A DNA stretch of 48,900 nt from DATEZO01 sp035255485 (lineage in GTDB: Bacteria; Pseudomonadota; Gammaproteobacteria; Burkholderiales; Burkholderiaceae_D). Each line of letters starts with the position of its first letter. Position 1 is the stretch's first letter. The translations under genes were made by a program, and so were the position numbers. The stretch covers positions 1 to 48,900 of the forward strand of contig DATEZO010000038.1 of assembly GCA_035255485.1 (NCBI GenBank), in the 5' to 3' direction. The notes under the pieces are model-generated. The model was not told where the DNA came from. It worked only from the letters and a program-made list of their open reading frames with translations, and did no database searches. Positions 1-7,027 of this stretch are shown here, one piece after another.

Positions 1-19
1 TATCCAAACAGTGCAAATA

Positions 20-56
20 ATACAGTGCAAATGCATAATCTGCATTTGCACTGTAT
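20..56. terminator. perfect 16-bp inverted repeat, possible terminator
   Basis: Arms 20-35 and 41-56 are perfectly complementary around a 5-nt loop (TAATC). The hairpin lies 22 nt beyond the stop of the minus-strand membrane-protein gene and is followed on the plus strand by TTTTA. A further direct copy of ACAGTGCAAAT sits at 8-18. It may be a bidirectional terminator; the U-tract on the minus strand is poor, so a repeat element is also possible. Confidence 0.5.
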
Positions 57-78
57 TTTAAAACTAAAAGTTGATTTA

Positions 79-348
79 TTATCGCGTACTGCCACGCCTA
101 AACAAATTGACAATCGCCAATAATATAATTGCACCTATGAATGATGCAAGCAACGAAGCTATACTAAAATCATTTTGATTAATGGTGCCGGCACCGAACA
201 ATGGTGCAATGAACCACCCGCTCAACAATGCACCAACAATACCTACAATAATGTTGAGAAATAGCCCTTGTTCTGCATTGGTTTTCATAACAATACTGGC
301 CAGCCAACCGATAATTCCACCTACTACTATCCAAATAATAAAGTTCAT
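79..348 (-). CDS. GlsB/YeaQ/YmgE family small membrane protein
   Basis: An 89-aa, very hydrophobic protein with three membrane segments and Gly-rich helices (IIWIVVGGIIGWLASIVM near the N-terminus, NIIVGIVGALLSGWF in the middle, a third near the C-terminus). This is the pattern of the transglycosylase-associated/YeaQ family, inner-membrane proteins tied to general stress but without a proven biochemical activity. I chose the ATG at 346-348 because GGAGG lies at 356-360, 7 nt upstream; the in-frame ATG 24 nt further up has no ribosome binding site. It is a single gene with no obvious partner. Confidence 0.8.
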   Translation of the reverse strand: MNFIIWIVVGGIIGWLASIVMKTNAEQGLFLNIIVGIVGALLSGWFIAPLFGAGTINQNDFSIASLLASFIGAIILLAIVNLFRRGSTR

Positions 349-1096
349 TTCCTGACCTCCTGTATGAAACAATCAAACTTCACCATTAACCGGATGTATT
401 CTCAACTATGAAAATCACCGGATTCTTTACAACTAATTTTTCCCGTATGGCATTACTTGGCTGCTCCGCATTTATTCATTACATAAACACTTAAATTAAA
501 GACAATATAACATTGCAGAGTCAAGTATTAGTTAGAAAAAAAATCACGACGCAAATTCATTTTTTATTATTTTAATTTTGTTTCACCAATGCATTAACTT
601 TCCTGACTTACACATTAAAATAACCGCAATTATCGTGCCTGTTATACATCACACTATTGCGCGATTTTTTATTTGTTGACAAATGCCCATACATGGCGCA
701 CTGCCAAGCAATTTTCCCTCCATCAGTACTGTAGGGTACTACTTTTAATTAATGAATTTGTGCGCGGAAAGGGGAACGTCGAACCTGTTTGCGCAGACAT
801 GAGAGAAATCGGGTGAGCAAGAACGCATGCATAATGAACATCGCAGGAAGGCAATGATACTGATAAGGAAATATCAAATACCCAGCATCATGGCGTATTC
901 AACAAAGATTTGCACATGCAATTCATGTGAAAAATAGCCGACGTAAGGGATCACGCAATAGCGCTTTGGCGTGTGCCATCGCAACACCTAGGGTGTTATG
1001 CGACAGTGGATAAATAGCTTGACTGACAGTAAAGAAATTATGGACACAACTTTGATACAAACCTGCAATTGTTGTACAGGCTTTCCTGACTATTGA
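349..1096. other. gene-free interval
   Basis: About 750 nt, AT-rich near 480-660, with no convincing reading frame or tRNA on either strand. It holds the palindrome at 979-1003 and a weak hairpin around 1060-1083 (AACCTG...CAGGCTT) that could end the minus-strand transcription unit beginning upstream of thrS. Confidence 0.5.
979..1003. repeat. imperfect 25-bp palindrome
   Basis: TCGC-AACACC, a 3-nt loop (TAG), then GGTGTT-AT-GCGA pairs over 10 bp with a 2-nt bulge. It lies alone in the gene-free interval. It could be an operator or an RNA hairpin; nothing nearby decides. Confidence 0.4.
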
Positions 1097-1492
1097 TTAG
1101 CTTTTGAGAAGTCGGATAATTTCCAATAGTTCATTGCGGATACCGTTAATATCAGGATTCAAGAATGATGGTTTTGGAAGGGTTTCCGTTTCCGCGATAC
1201 TGATGTTTTCCACCATTCGGCTATCCAATTTGTTACGCGCTCCACTGATCGTAAAACCTTGCTGATAAAGCAATTCACGAATACGGCGTACTAATAAAAC
1301 TTCATGATGCTGATAATAACGTCGATTGCCGCGACGCTTGACCGGCTTCAACTGCGTAAATTCTTGCTCCCAGTAACGCAATACATGCGGCTTAACACCG
1401 CATAAGTCACTAACTTCACCAATTGTGAAATATCGTTTTGCCGGTATAGGCGGCAAAACAGCTGGTTCAGGCTTGCTGGAACGATCATTCAT
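1097..1492 (-). CDS. MerR-type HTH regulator downstream of ihfA
   Basis: A 131-aa protein with a winged helix-turn-helix of MerR type at about residues 20-90 (YFTIGEVSDLCGVKPHVLRY, then RRYYQHHEVLLVRRIRELLY). There are no effector-domain cysteines and the C-terminal tail is short, as in the small MerR-like proteins that follow ihfA in many proteobacteria. The start is an ATG at 1490-1492 with AGAAG upstream, 11 nt after the ihfA stop, so it is probably the last gene of the pheST-ihfA transcript. The target is unknown. Confidence 0.85.
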   Translation of the reverse strand: MNDRSSKPEPAVLPPIPAKRYFTIGEVSDLCGVKPHVLRYWEQEFTQLKPVKRRGNRRYYQHHEVLLVRRIRELLYQQGFTISGARNKLDSRMVENISIAETETLPKPSFLNPDINGIRNELLEIIRLLKS

Positions 1493-1503
1493 GGCTTCTT
1501 GAT

Positions 1504-1917
1504 TCAGGCAACCTGTGCAAGCGGATGCAGGCTGGTATTATCAACCATACCCTTGAGTTTTTGACTCGCGTGGAAAGTTACGACACGCCGCGCAGTAATA
1601 GGAATTTCCTCGCCTGTTTTCGGATTGCGACCCGGTCGCTGAGGTTTGTCGCGTAGCTGAAAATTACCAAAGCCGGAAAGTTTGACCGATTCTCCACGCT
1701 CTAATGCATTGCGAATTTCATCGAAAAATGTCTCGACCATGTCTTTCGCTTCGCGCTTGTTTAAGCCAACTTGCTCGAACAGTAATTCAGCCAACTCTGC
1801 CTTGGTCAATGTCGGCAGATCTTTTTCAGCTTGGGAACGTGCCTTTGCCTCAAGCATTGCACGATCAAGATCTGCGGCCAAGACGGATTGAAATTCGGCA
1901 GAGTTCACATCATTCAT
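1504..1917 (-). CDS. ihfA: integration host factor subunit alpha
   Basis: DNA-bending nucleoid protein, alpha subunit of IHF. The conserved HU/IHF fold starts at about residue 36 (LTKAELAELLFEQVGLNKRE) and contains the beta-arm tip RPGRNPKTGEEIPI that intercalates into DNA, then RRVVTFHASQKLK. It carries about 35 extra residues at the N-terminus compared with the enterobacterial protein (about 100 aa). The chosen ATG (1915-1917) has AGGGA upstream, and no Met occurs just before the conserved core, so the extension is probably real. The gene follows pheT by 21 nt. Confidence 0.93.
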   Translation of the reverse strand: MNDVNSAEFQSVLAADLDRAMLEAKARSQAEKDLPTLTKAELAELLFEQVGLNKREAKDMVETFFDEIRNALERGESVKLSGFGNFQLRDKPQRPGRNPKTGEEIPITARRVVTFHASQKLKGMVDNTSLHPLAQVA

Positions 1918-1938
1918 AGTAGTTGTTCCCTGCCGATT

Positions 1939-4368
1939 TTACGTGCGCAGCTTTGCGCCATATTTTTTATTTGCTGCAGTAACAAAAGCGGCAATTGCGG
2001 CATCCACAGTCTCATCTTGCAGAGTAGTTTGAGTATCTTGCAAGGTAAAGCGGAATGCAAGACTTTTTTCGTTGTTTTCCAAACCCCTACCACGATATTC
2101 ATCAAATAAAACAATAGCTTGCAAAATTTTACAAGCCGGATTTGATTGCTGCTCAGCAGCAAAGGCATCTACCAGATCTTGGACTGAAACAGACTGTTTA
2201 ACAACCAGCGCCAGATCACGAATTACCGATGGAAATCTCGAAATTTCTGAATAAACTGGAATAGCATGGCTTTGCAAAGCAAGCGCATCGACCTCAAATA
2301 TAACCGGTGCCAACGGCAAGTCGTATTTTTGTTGCCAGCGTGGATGCAGTTCGCCAATGAAACCTATAACTTTTTCATCCAGAACGATATGTGCACAACG
2401 TCCAGGATGCAATGCCGGATGTTCCGCCTTCACGAAACGCAGCAATCGCGGTGCAAATAACGCCTCAAGATCCGATTTGATATCGAAATAGTCCACATTG
2501 CGACTTGGCTGCCCCCACTGTTCCTCTACTACCGGACCATATGCCAACACTGCAATCTTTTTCGGCTGGTCGTAGCCAGCAACCGACAGTGAACCGTCCT
2601 GTACTTCCGGATTACGCAGAAAAATGGTACCTATCTCGAACAGACGCACACGGCCGATCTTGCGGTTCAAATTGTAGCGGGTATTCGCGACCAGGCTCGC
2701 GATCAGGGATGAGCGCATTACACTCATTTGACTCGCAATCGGGTTCAACAATTTGATCGGATTTGTGTTACCGGCAAAATCAGCTTCCCATGCCTCCTCA
2801 ACAAAGCTGTAATTAATGACTTCCTGGTAGTCCAGGTCAGCCAATTGGCGACGTATAGTGAACAGGGAGCGTATATTTTCCGGCGCAATACGCATCGCAC
2901 TCTGTGCCACCGGAGGCAAGGCCGGAATATTTTCGAAGCCGTACACGCGTGCAATCTCTTCGATTAAATCTTCTTCTATCTCGATATCGAAGCGATACGA
3001 TGGCGGCGTTACTTGGAATAAGCCTGGTACTTGTGTAAATGCGAGTCCCAGACGAGAAAAAATATCGGCAATCTGTGCATCATTCAAAGCAACACCGATC
3101 ACTTTCTGTGCACGCGCAGTGCGTACGCAGACTGCATCACGCTTGGGCAGATTGACGATATGATCATCGACCGGACCTACAGCGGTCTTGTCTTTTTGGC
3201 CGCAGATCTCAACAATTAGTGCAGTGATGCGTTCAACATGCTCGACCGTAGTAGCATAATCAACGCCGCGTTCGAATCGATGCGCGGCATCAGTCGAAAA
3301 ATTATAACGCCGCGCCCGCCCCTGGATCGCTTGTGGCCACCAGAATGCGGCTTCGAGGTAAACGTCCTGCGTTTCGAAAGAAACAGCTGTGGAGTCGCCG
3401 CCCATGATGCCAGCCAGCGATTCAATATTCTCATCGTCGGCAATCACACCGACCCATTCATCTATATCGACTGTATTACCATTCAATAGCTTCAGCGATT
3501 CGCCTTTCCTGCCCCAACGCACATCCAGGCTGCCGTGGATCTTGTGCAGATCGAATACGTGGGTCGGACGGCCCAATTCGAGCATCACGTAATTAGAGAT
3601 ATCAACCAGCGCCGAAATCGAACGCTGACCACTACGCTCCAGTCGGCGCTTCATCCAATCTGGTGTTGCCGCCCTGGCATTCAGGCCGCGGATGATGCGC
3701 CCCGAGAAGCGACCGCACAGATCCGGAGCGGATATCCTGACTGGGAGCTTGTCGTCTATCGTTACAGCTATTGGGTGGTAAGTCGGTACCTTCAGTGGGC
3801 TACCGGTTAGTGCTGATACCTCGCGTGCAACGCCCAGCACCGACAGGCAATCCGCCTTGTTCGGCGTTAACTTGATCGTGAATTTAAGATCATTCAGTTG
3901 ATAGTAGTCGCGGAAATTTTGTCCAACCGGCGCATCTTCCGGCAGATCCATCAACCCCGCATGATCCTCCGACAATTTCAATTCACGTGCCGAGCACAGC
4001 ATACCCTGCGATTCAATGCCACGCAATTTACCTACCCTGATTTCAAACGGCTTGCCGTCATCACCCGGAGGTAACGCCGCGCCCGCCATTGCGCACACGA
4101 CTTTCATGCCGGAACGGACATTGGGAGCACCGCAGACGATATTCAGCAGGGTGCCAGTACCGACATCGACCTGGCACACGTTCAGGCGATCTGCATTGGG
4201 GTGCTTTGCCACTTCCAGCACTTTCGCTACCACGACATTTGTGAACGGCGGCGCGACCGCCTCGACTTCTTCCACCTCCAGGCCGGACATCGTCAGCAAA
4301 TGCGCCAATTCGTCCGAAGTCATCTTCGGATCGACCATGGTACGGAGCCAGTGTTCGGAGAATTGCAT
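1939..4368 (-). CDS. pheT: phenylalanyl-tRNA synthetase beta subunit
   Basis: An 809-aa beta subunit of the alpha2-beta2 enzyme that charges tRNA-Phe. The domains appear in the usual order: an EMAP-type tRNA-binding domain (about residues 40-150, KVLEVAKHPNADRLNVCQVD), the B3/B4 editing domain (about 210-385), B5 (about 405-475), the catalytic-like core, and a C-terminal FDX-ACB anticodon-binding domain (about 715-808, YSEISRFPSVIRDLALVV). The length matches the family. The gene follows pheS by 74 nt and precedes ihfA. Confidence 0.97.
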   Translation of the reverse strand: MQFSEHWLRTMVDPKMTSDELAHLLTMSGLEVEEVEAVAPPFTNVVVAKVLEVAKHPNADRLNVCQVDVGTGTLLNIVCGAPNVRSGMKVVCAMAGAALPPGDDGKPFEIRVGKLRGIESQGMLCSARELKLSEDHAGLMDLPEDAPVGQNFRDYYQLNDLKFTIKLTPNKADCLSVLGVAREVSALTGSPLKVPTYHPIAVTIDDKLPVRISAPDLCGRFSGRIIRGLNARAATPDWMKRRLERSGQRSISALVDISNYVMLELGRPTHVFDLHKIHGSLDVRWGRKGESLKLLNGNTVDIDEWVGVIADDENIESLAGIMGGDSTAVSFETQDVYLEAAFWWPQAIQGRARRYNFSTDAAHRFERGVDYATTVEHVERITALIVEICGQKDKTAVGPVDDHIVNLPKRDAVCVRTARAQKVIGVALNDAQIADIFSRLGLAFTQVPGLFQVTPPSYRFDIEIEEDLIEEIARVYGFENIPALPPVAQSAMRIAPENIRSLFTIRRQLADLDYQEVINYSFVEEAWEADFAGNTNPIKLLNPIASQMSVMRSSLIASLVANTRYNLNRKIGRVRLFEIGTIFLRNPEVQDGSLSVAGYDQPKKIAVLAYGPVVEEQWGQPSRNVDYFDIKSDLEALFAPRLLRFVKAEHPALHPGRCAHIVLDEKVIGFIGELHPRWQQKYDLPLAPVIFEVDALALQSHAIPVYSEISRFPSVIRDLALVVKQSVSVQDLVDAFAAEQQSNPACKILQAIVLFDEYRGRGLENNEKSLAFRFTLQDTQTTLQDETVDAAIAAFVTAANKKYGAKLRT

Positions 4369-4442
4369 AGTTAAAGCTTTCAGCCAGAGCGATTATGGAA
4401 AATGGGTATCCCGATCAGGTCACTATCTTCCGCAGCCGCTTA

Positions 4443-5459
4443 TTAATTGAATTGTTTCAGGAACCGCAGGTCGCCCTCGTAAAACAGGCGCAAGTCGTTG
4501 ATGCCATAGCGTAGCATCGTCAATCGCTCCAGGCCGGATCCAAATGCGAAGCCGATATACTGTTCCGGGTCGAGTCCGTAATTTTTCACCACAGTCGGGT
4601 GCACCTGGCCAGCGCCGGAGACTTCCAGCCAGCGCCCTTTCAACGGGCCGCTACCGAACGCAATATCGATCTCGGCCGACGGTTCTGTAAATGGGAAGTA
4701 AGAGGGGCGAAAACGCACTTGGAGATCGTCGGTTTCGAAAAACGCTTTCACGAAATTCAGATATACGCCTTTCAAATCCGCAAAGCTGATATCTTCCGCA
4801 ATCCATAAGCCTTCAACCTGGTGGAACATCGGCGAATGGGTGGCATCGCTATCGACACGGTAGGTGCGCCCCGGCGCAATTACCTTGATGGGCGGCTTAT
4901 GCATGCGTGCATAGCGTACCTGCATTGGGCTAGTATGCGTACGCAGCAGCAATTGCTTGCCTTGCGAATCTTTACCCTCGACATAGAAAGTATCCTGCAT
5001 CGATCGCGCTGGATGATTTTCCGGACTATTCAAAGCGGTGAAATTGGTCCAGTCGGTCTCAATCTCAGGACCGTCAGCGACATCGAAGCCGATTGAGCCG
5101 AAAATCTCTTCAACCCGTTGCCAAGTACGCATCACCGGATGGATGCCGCCCATACCGCGCCCGCGCCCCGGTAGCGTCACATCAATCGCTTCCGCATTCA
5201 ATCGCGTCTGCATTTGCGCGATGGCAAGCGCGTCACGGCGGGCATTAAGTGCGGCTTCGATTTGGTCTTTGGCGGCGTTAATGATGGCACCTTGCGCCTT
5301 GCGTTCGTCCGGTGCCAGCTTGCCCAAGCCCTTCATCTGCTCAGTGATCCGACCGGTCTTGCCAAGGTATCTGGCTTTTGCGTTTTCCAGCGCTGCAGCA
5401 TCTTCCGCTGTGGAGAAGTCGTTTTGCGCTTGGATAACGAGTTGCTCTAGGAAACTCAT
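4443..5459 (-). CDS. pheS: phenylalanyl-tRNA synthetase alpha subunit
   Basis: A 338-aa class II synthetase catalytic subunit. An N-terminal coiled coil (about residues 5-85) is followed by the catalytic core with motif 2 (FHQVEGLWI) and motif 3 (GFAFGSGLERLTMLRYGI). The frame stays open for 60 codons upstream, but the ATG at 5457-5459 has AGGAAAG 6-12 nt before it and gives the normal family length. The region between it and rplT holds a strong terminator, so pheST may have its own promoter or depend on read-through. Confidence 0.96.
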   Translation of the reverse strand: MSFLEQLVIQAQNDFSTAEDAAALENAKARYLGKTGRITEQMKGLGKLAPDERKAQGAIINAAKDQIEAALNARRDALAIAQMQTRLNAEAIDVTLPGRGRGMGGIHPVMRTWQRVEEIFGSIGFDVADGPEIETDWTNFTALNSPENHPARSMQDTFYVEGKDSQGKQLLLRTHTSPMQVRYARMHKPPIKVIAPGRTYRVDSDATHSPMFHQVEGLWIAEDISFADLKGVYLNFVKAFFETDDLQVRFRPSYFPFTEPSAEIDIAFGSGPLKGRWLEVSGAGQVHPTVVKNYGLDPEQYIGFAFGSGLERLTMLRYGINDLRLFYEGDLRFLKQFN

Positions 5460-5622
5460 GAAGTTCTTTCCTATCTCGAAACGAAATGTCGAAATAAAAT
5501 CTTCCCGCTGTTGTTGTGTAGCCGGGCCAACACAAAGTTGTAAAAATATCGATGTAGCGCCAAGGCTTTCCGCTTTTATTCCATTAAAAATTACTCGTGC
5601 AGAAATTAGATTAGATAAGCCC

Positions 5623-5659
5623 AAAACAAAACGGGGCACAGGTGTAGACCTTTGCCCCG
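5623..5659 (-). terminator. rho-independent terminator or attenuator between rplT and pheS
   Basis: On the minus strand CGGGGCA and AGGT pair with ACCT and TGCCCCG around a CTAC loop, then TTTTGTTTT follows. It sits about 45 nt after the rplT stop and 164 nt before the pheS start, so it separates the ribosomal-protein unit from pheST. Confidence 0.85.
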
Positions 5660-5702
5660 CTGGGATACTGCCGCGCTACCGTTAAGTAATGCTTGCGAAC
5701 AC

Positions 5703-6062
5703 TTAAGCCGCGATGGTGGCCTTCACCTGATTGACAACCGCGGCAAAAGCCGGCTTGTCCATCACGGCCATATCAGCCAGAACCTTGCGATCCAATTCAA
5801 TCGAGGCTTTTTTTAGTCCATTCATGAATACGCTATAGGTCATGCCCAATTCACGCGTTGCCGCGTTGATACGGGTGATCCACAGCGCACGGAATACGCG
5901 CTTCTTGTTGCGACGGTCGCGATATGCATACTGACCGGCGCGCATGACTGCCTGCTTGGCAATGCGGTATACGGTACTACGACGACCCCGATAGCCTTTG
6001 GCTTGATCGAGGACTTTCTTGTGGCGGGCCCGTGCTGTGACCCCACGTTTTACTCGAGGCAT
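5703..6062 (-). CDS. rplT: 50S ribosomal protein L20
   Basis: A 119-aa, strongly basic protein starting PRVKRGVTARARHKKVL, the L20 signature, with the long basic N-terminal arm that binds 23S rRNA and the globular C-terminal domain. In the family it is an early assembly protein and, in several bacteria, a translational repressor of rpmI-rplT. The start is an ATG with AAGGAG 6 nt upstream. It lies 28 nt after rpmI. Confidence 0.98.
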   Translation of the reverse strand: MPRVKRGVTARARHKKVLDQAKGYRGRRSTVYRIAKQAVMRAGQYAYRDRRNKKRVFRALWITRINAATRELGMTYSVFMNGLKKASIELDRKVLADMAVMDKPAFAAVVNQVKATIAA

Positions 6063-6090
6063 GGTTACTCCTTAAATATTGAGTGTGAGG

Positions 6091-6288
6091 TTAAGCGTTC
6101 GGCATCATGCGCAAGACTGATACGACATCAGCAGCATTGACATTGGCAATACCGCGCAACTGACGTTTAGTTTTTGTGGTTTTCTTGGTCAAGATGTGGC
6201 GCTTGAAAGCGTGGCCACATTTAACGGTTCCACCCGGACGTACACGAAAGCGCTTTTTGGCGCTGCTCTTCGTCTTCATTTTAGGCAT
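6091..6288 (-). CDS. rpmI: 50S ribosomal protein L35
   Basis: A 65-aa basic protein, MPKMKTKSSAKKRFRV, the standard L35 opening. The frame extends 10 codons further to another ATG, but the family always starts at MPKMKTKSS and a GAGGG lies 11 nt before this ATG (6286-6288). It forms a pair with rplT. The 157-nt leader after infC holds two small hairpins (ATCCG/CGGAT near 6418-6431 and GCGGC/GCCGC near 6382-6403) that could take part in L20 feedback; this is inference. Confidence 0.96.
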   Translation of the reverse strand: MPKMKTKSSAKKRFRVRPGGTVKCGHAFKRHILTKKTTKTKRQLRGIANVNAADVVSVLRMMPNA

Positions 6289-6445
6289 GACAACATCTAC
6301 CCTCTCGGATAGCTCCATTTTTTACATGATTGCAGGTGGCAACAATATCGTTACACTTGGATGCCTGCTTTCACTTGTTATGCGGCGAAATCGAGTCCGC
6401 CGCCTTTTACTCAACCATCCGTTACCGGATGTATTGTGTGAAACT

Positions 6446-6967
6446 TTATTTCTTCTTCTTGGGCGCCAGTATCATTACCATCTGACGACCTTCCATCTTC
6501 GGAAACTGCTCGACTTGTCCATACGGGTCCAAGTCAGCCTTCAACCGCTCCAACATACGAATACCGATTTCCTGATGCGCCATCTCGCGCCCCCGGAATC
6601 GCAACGTGATCTTAGTCTTATCGCCGTCATCAAGAAACTTGATCAAATTACGCAGCTTGATGTTGTAATCGCCATCGTCGGTACCCGGACGGAATTTTAC
6701 TTCCTTGACCAGAATGACCTTCTGCTTTAATTTGGCTTCGTGCGCTTTTTTCTGTTCCTGGTATTTGAACTTGCCATAATCCATCAGGCGACATACCGGC
6801 GGTTGTGCATTCGGTGCAATTTCCACCAAATCCACATTCGCCTCTTCCGCCATGCGAAAGGCTTCAGCCAAGTTCACGATACCGATCGGCTCGTTATCGA
6901 CCCCACTTAAACGCAATTCTGGCGCAGTAATTTCGCCATTGATGCGATGCGACTTATCTGTAGCTAT
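6446..6967 (-). CDS. infC: translation initiation factor IF-3, apparent ATA start
   Basis: A 173-aa IF-3: N-terminal domain with RINGEITAPELRLSG, the linker, and the C-terminal domain with REMAHQEIGIRMLERL and a final Lys-rich PKKKK. The conserved N-terminus is only completed by reading upstream to ATA at 6965-6967. That codon has TGAGGA 8-12 nt before it and an in-frame TGA seven codons upstream, so no ATG, GTG or TTG can supply the conserved start. E. coli infC uses the rare AUU, which lets IF-3 repress its own translation; ATA here should work the same way. A start at the later TTG (6914-6916) would delete 17 conserved residues. Confidence 0.93.
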   Translation of the reverse strand: MATDKSHRINGEITAPELRLSGVDNEPIGIVNLAEAFRMAEEANVDLVEIAPNAQPPVCRLMDYGKFKYQEQKKAHEAKLKQKVILVKEVKFRPGTDDGDYNIKLRNLIKFLDDGDKTKITLRFRGREMAHQEIGIRMLERLKADLDPYGQVEQFPKMEGRQMVMILAPKKKK

Positions 6968-6975
6968 TGCAGTTT

Positions 6976-6980
6976 CCTCA
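6976..6980 (-). promoter_or_regulatory. Shine-Dalgarno that decides the infC ATA start
   Basis: TGAGG on the minus strand, followed by 8 nt and the ATA codon at 6965-6967. It is the only good ribosome binding site before the IF-3 coding sequence. Confidence 0.75.
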
Positions 6981-7027
6981 AAAAATCAAATAATTAAGCC
7001 GTGCTTTTGCGCTTCGAGCTAACTCGA

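Noticed and set aside
1097..1110. Expected tRNA-Pro downstream of the MerR-type gene, common in related genomes
   Set aside because: No cloverleaf is present in 1-1096 on either strand.
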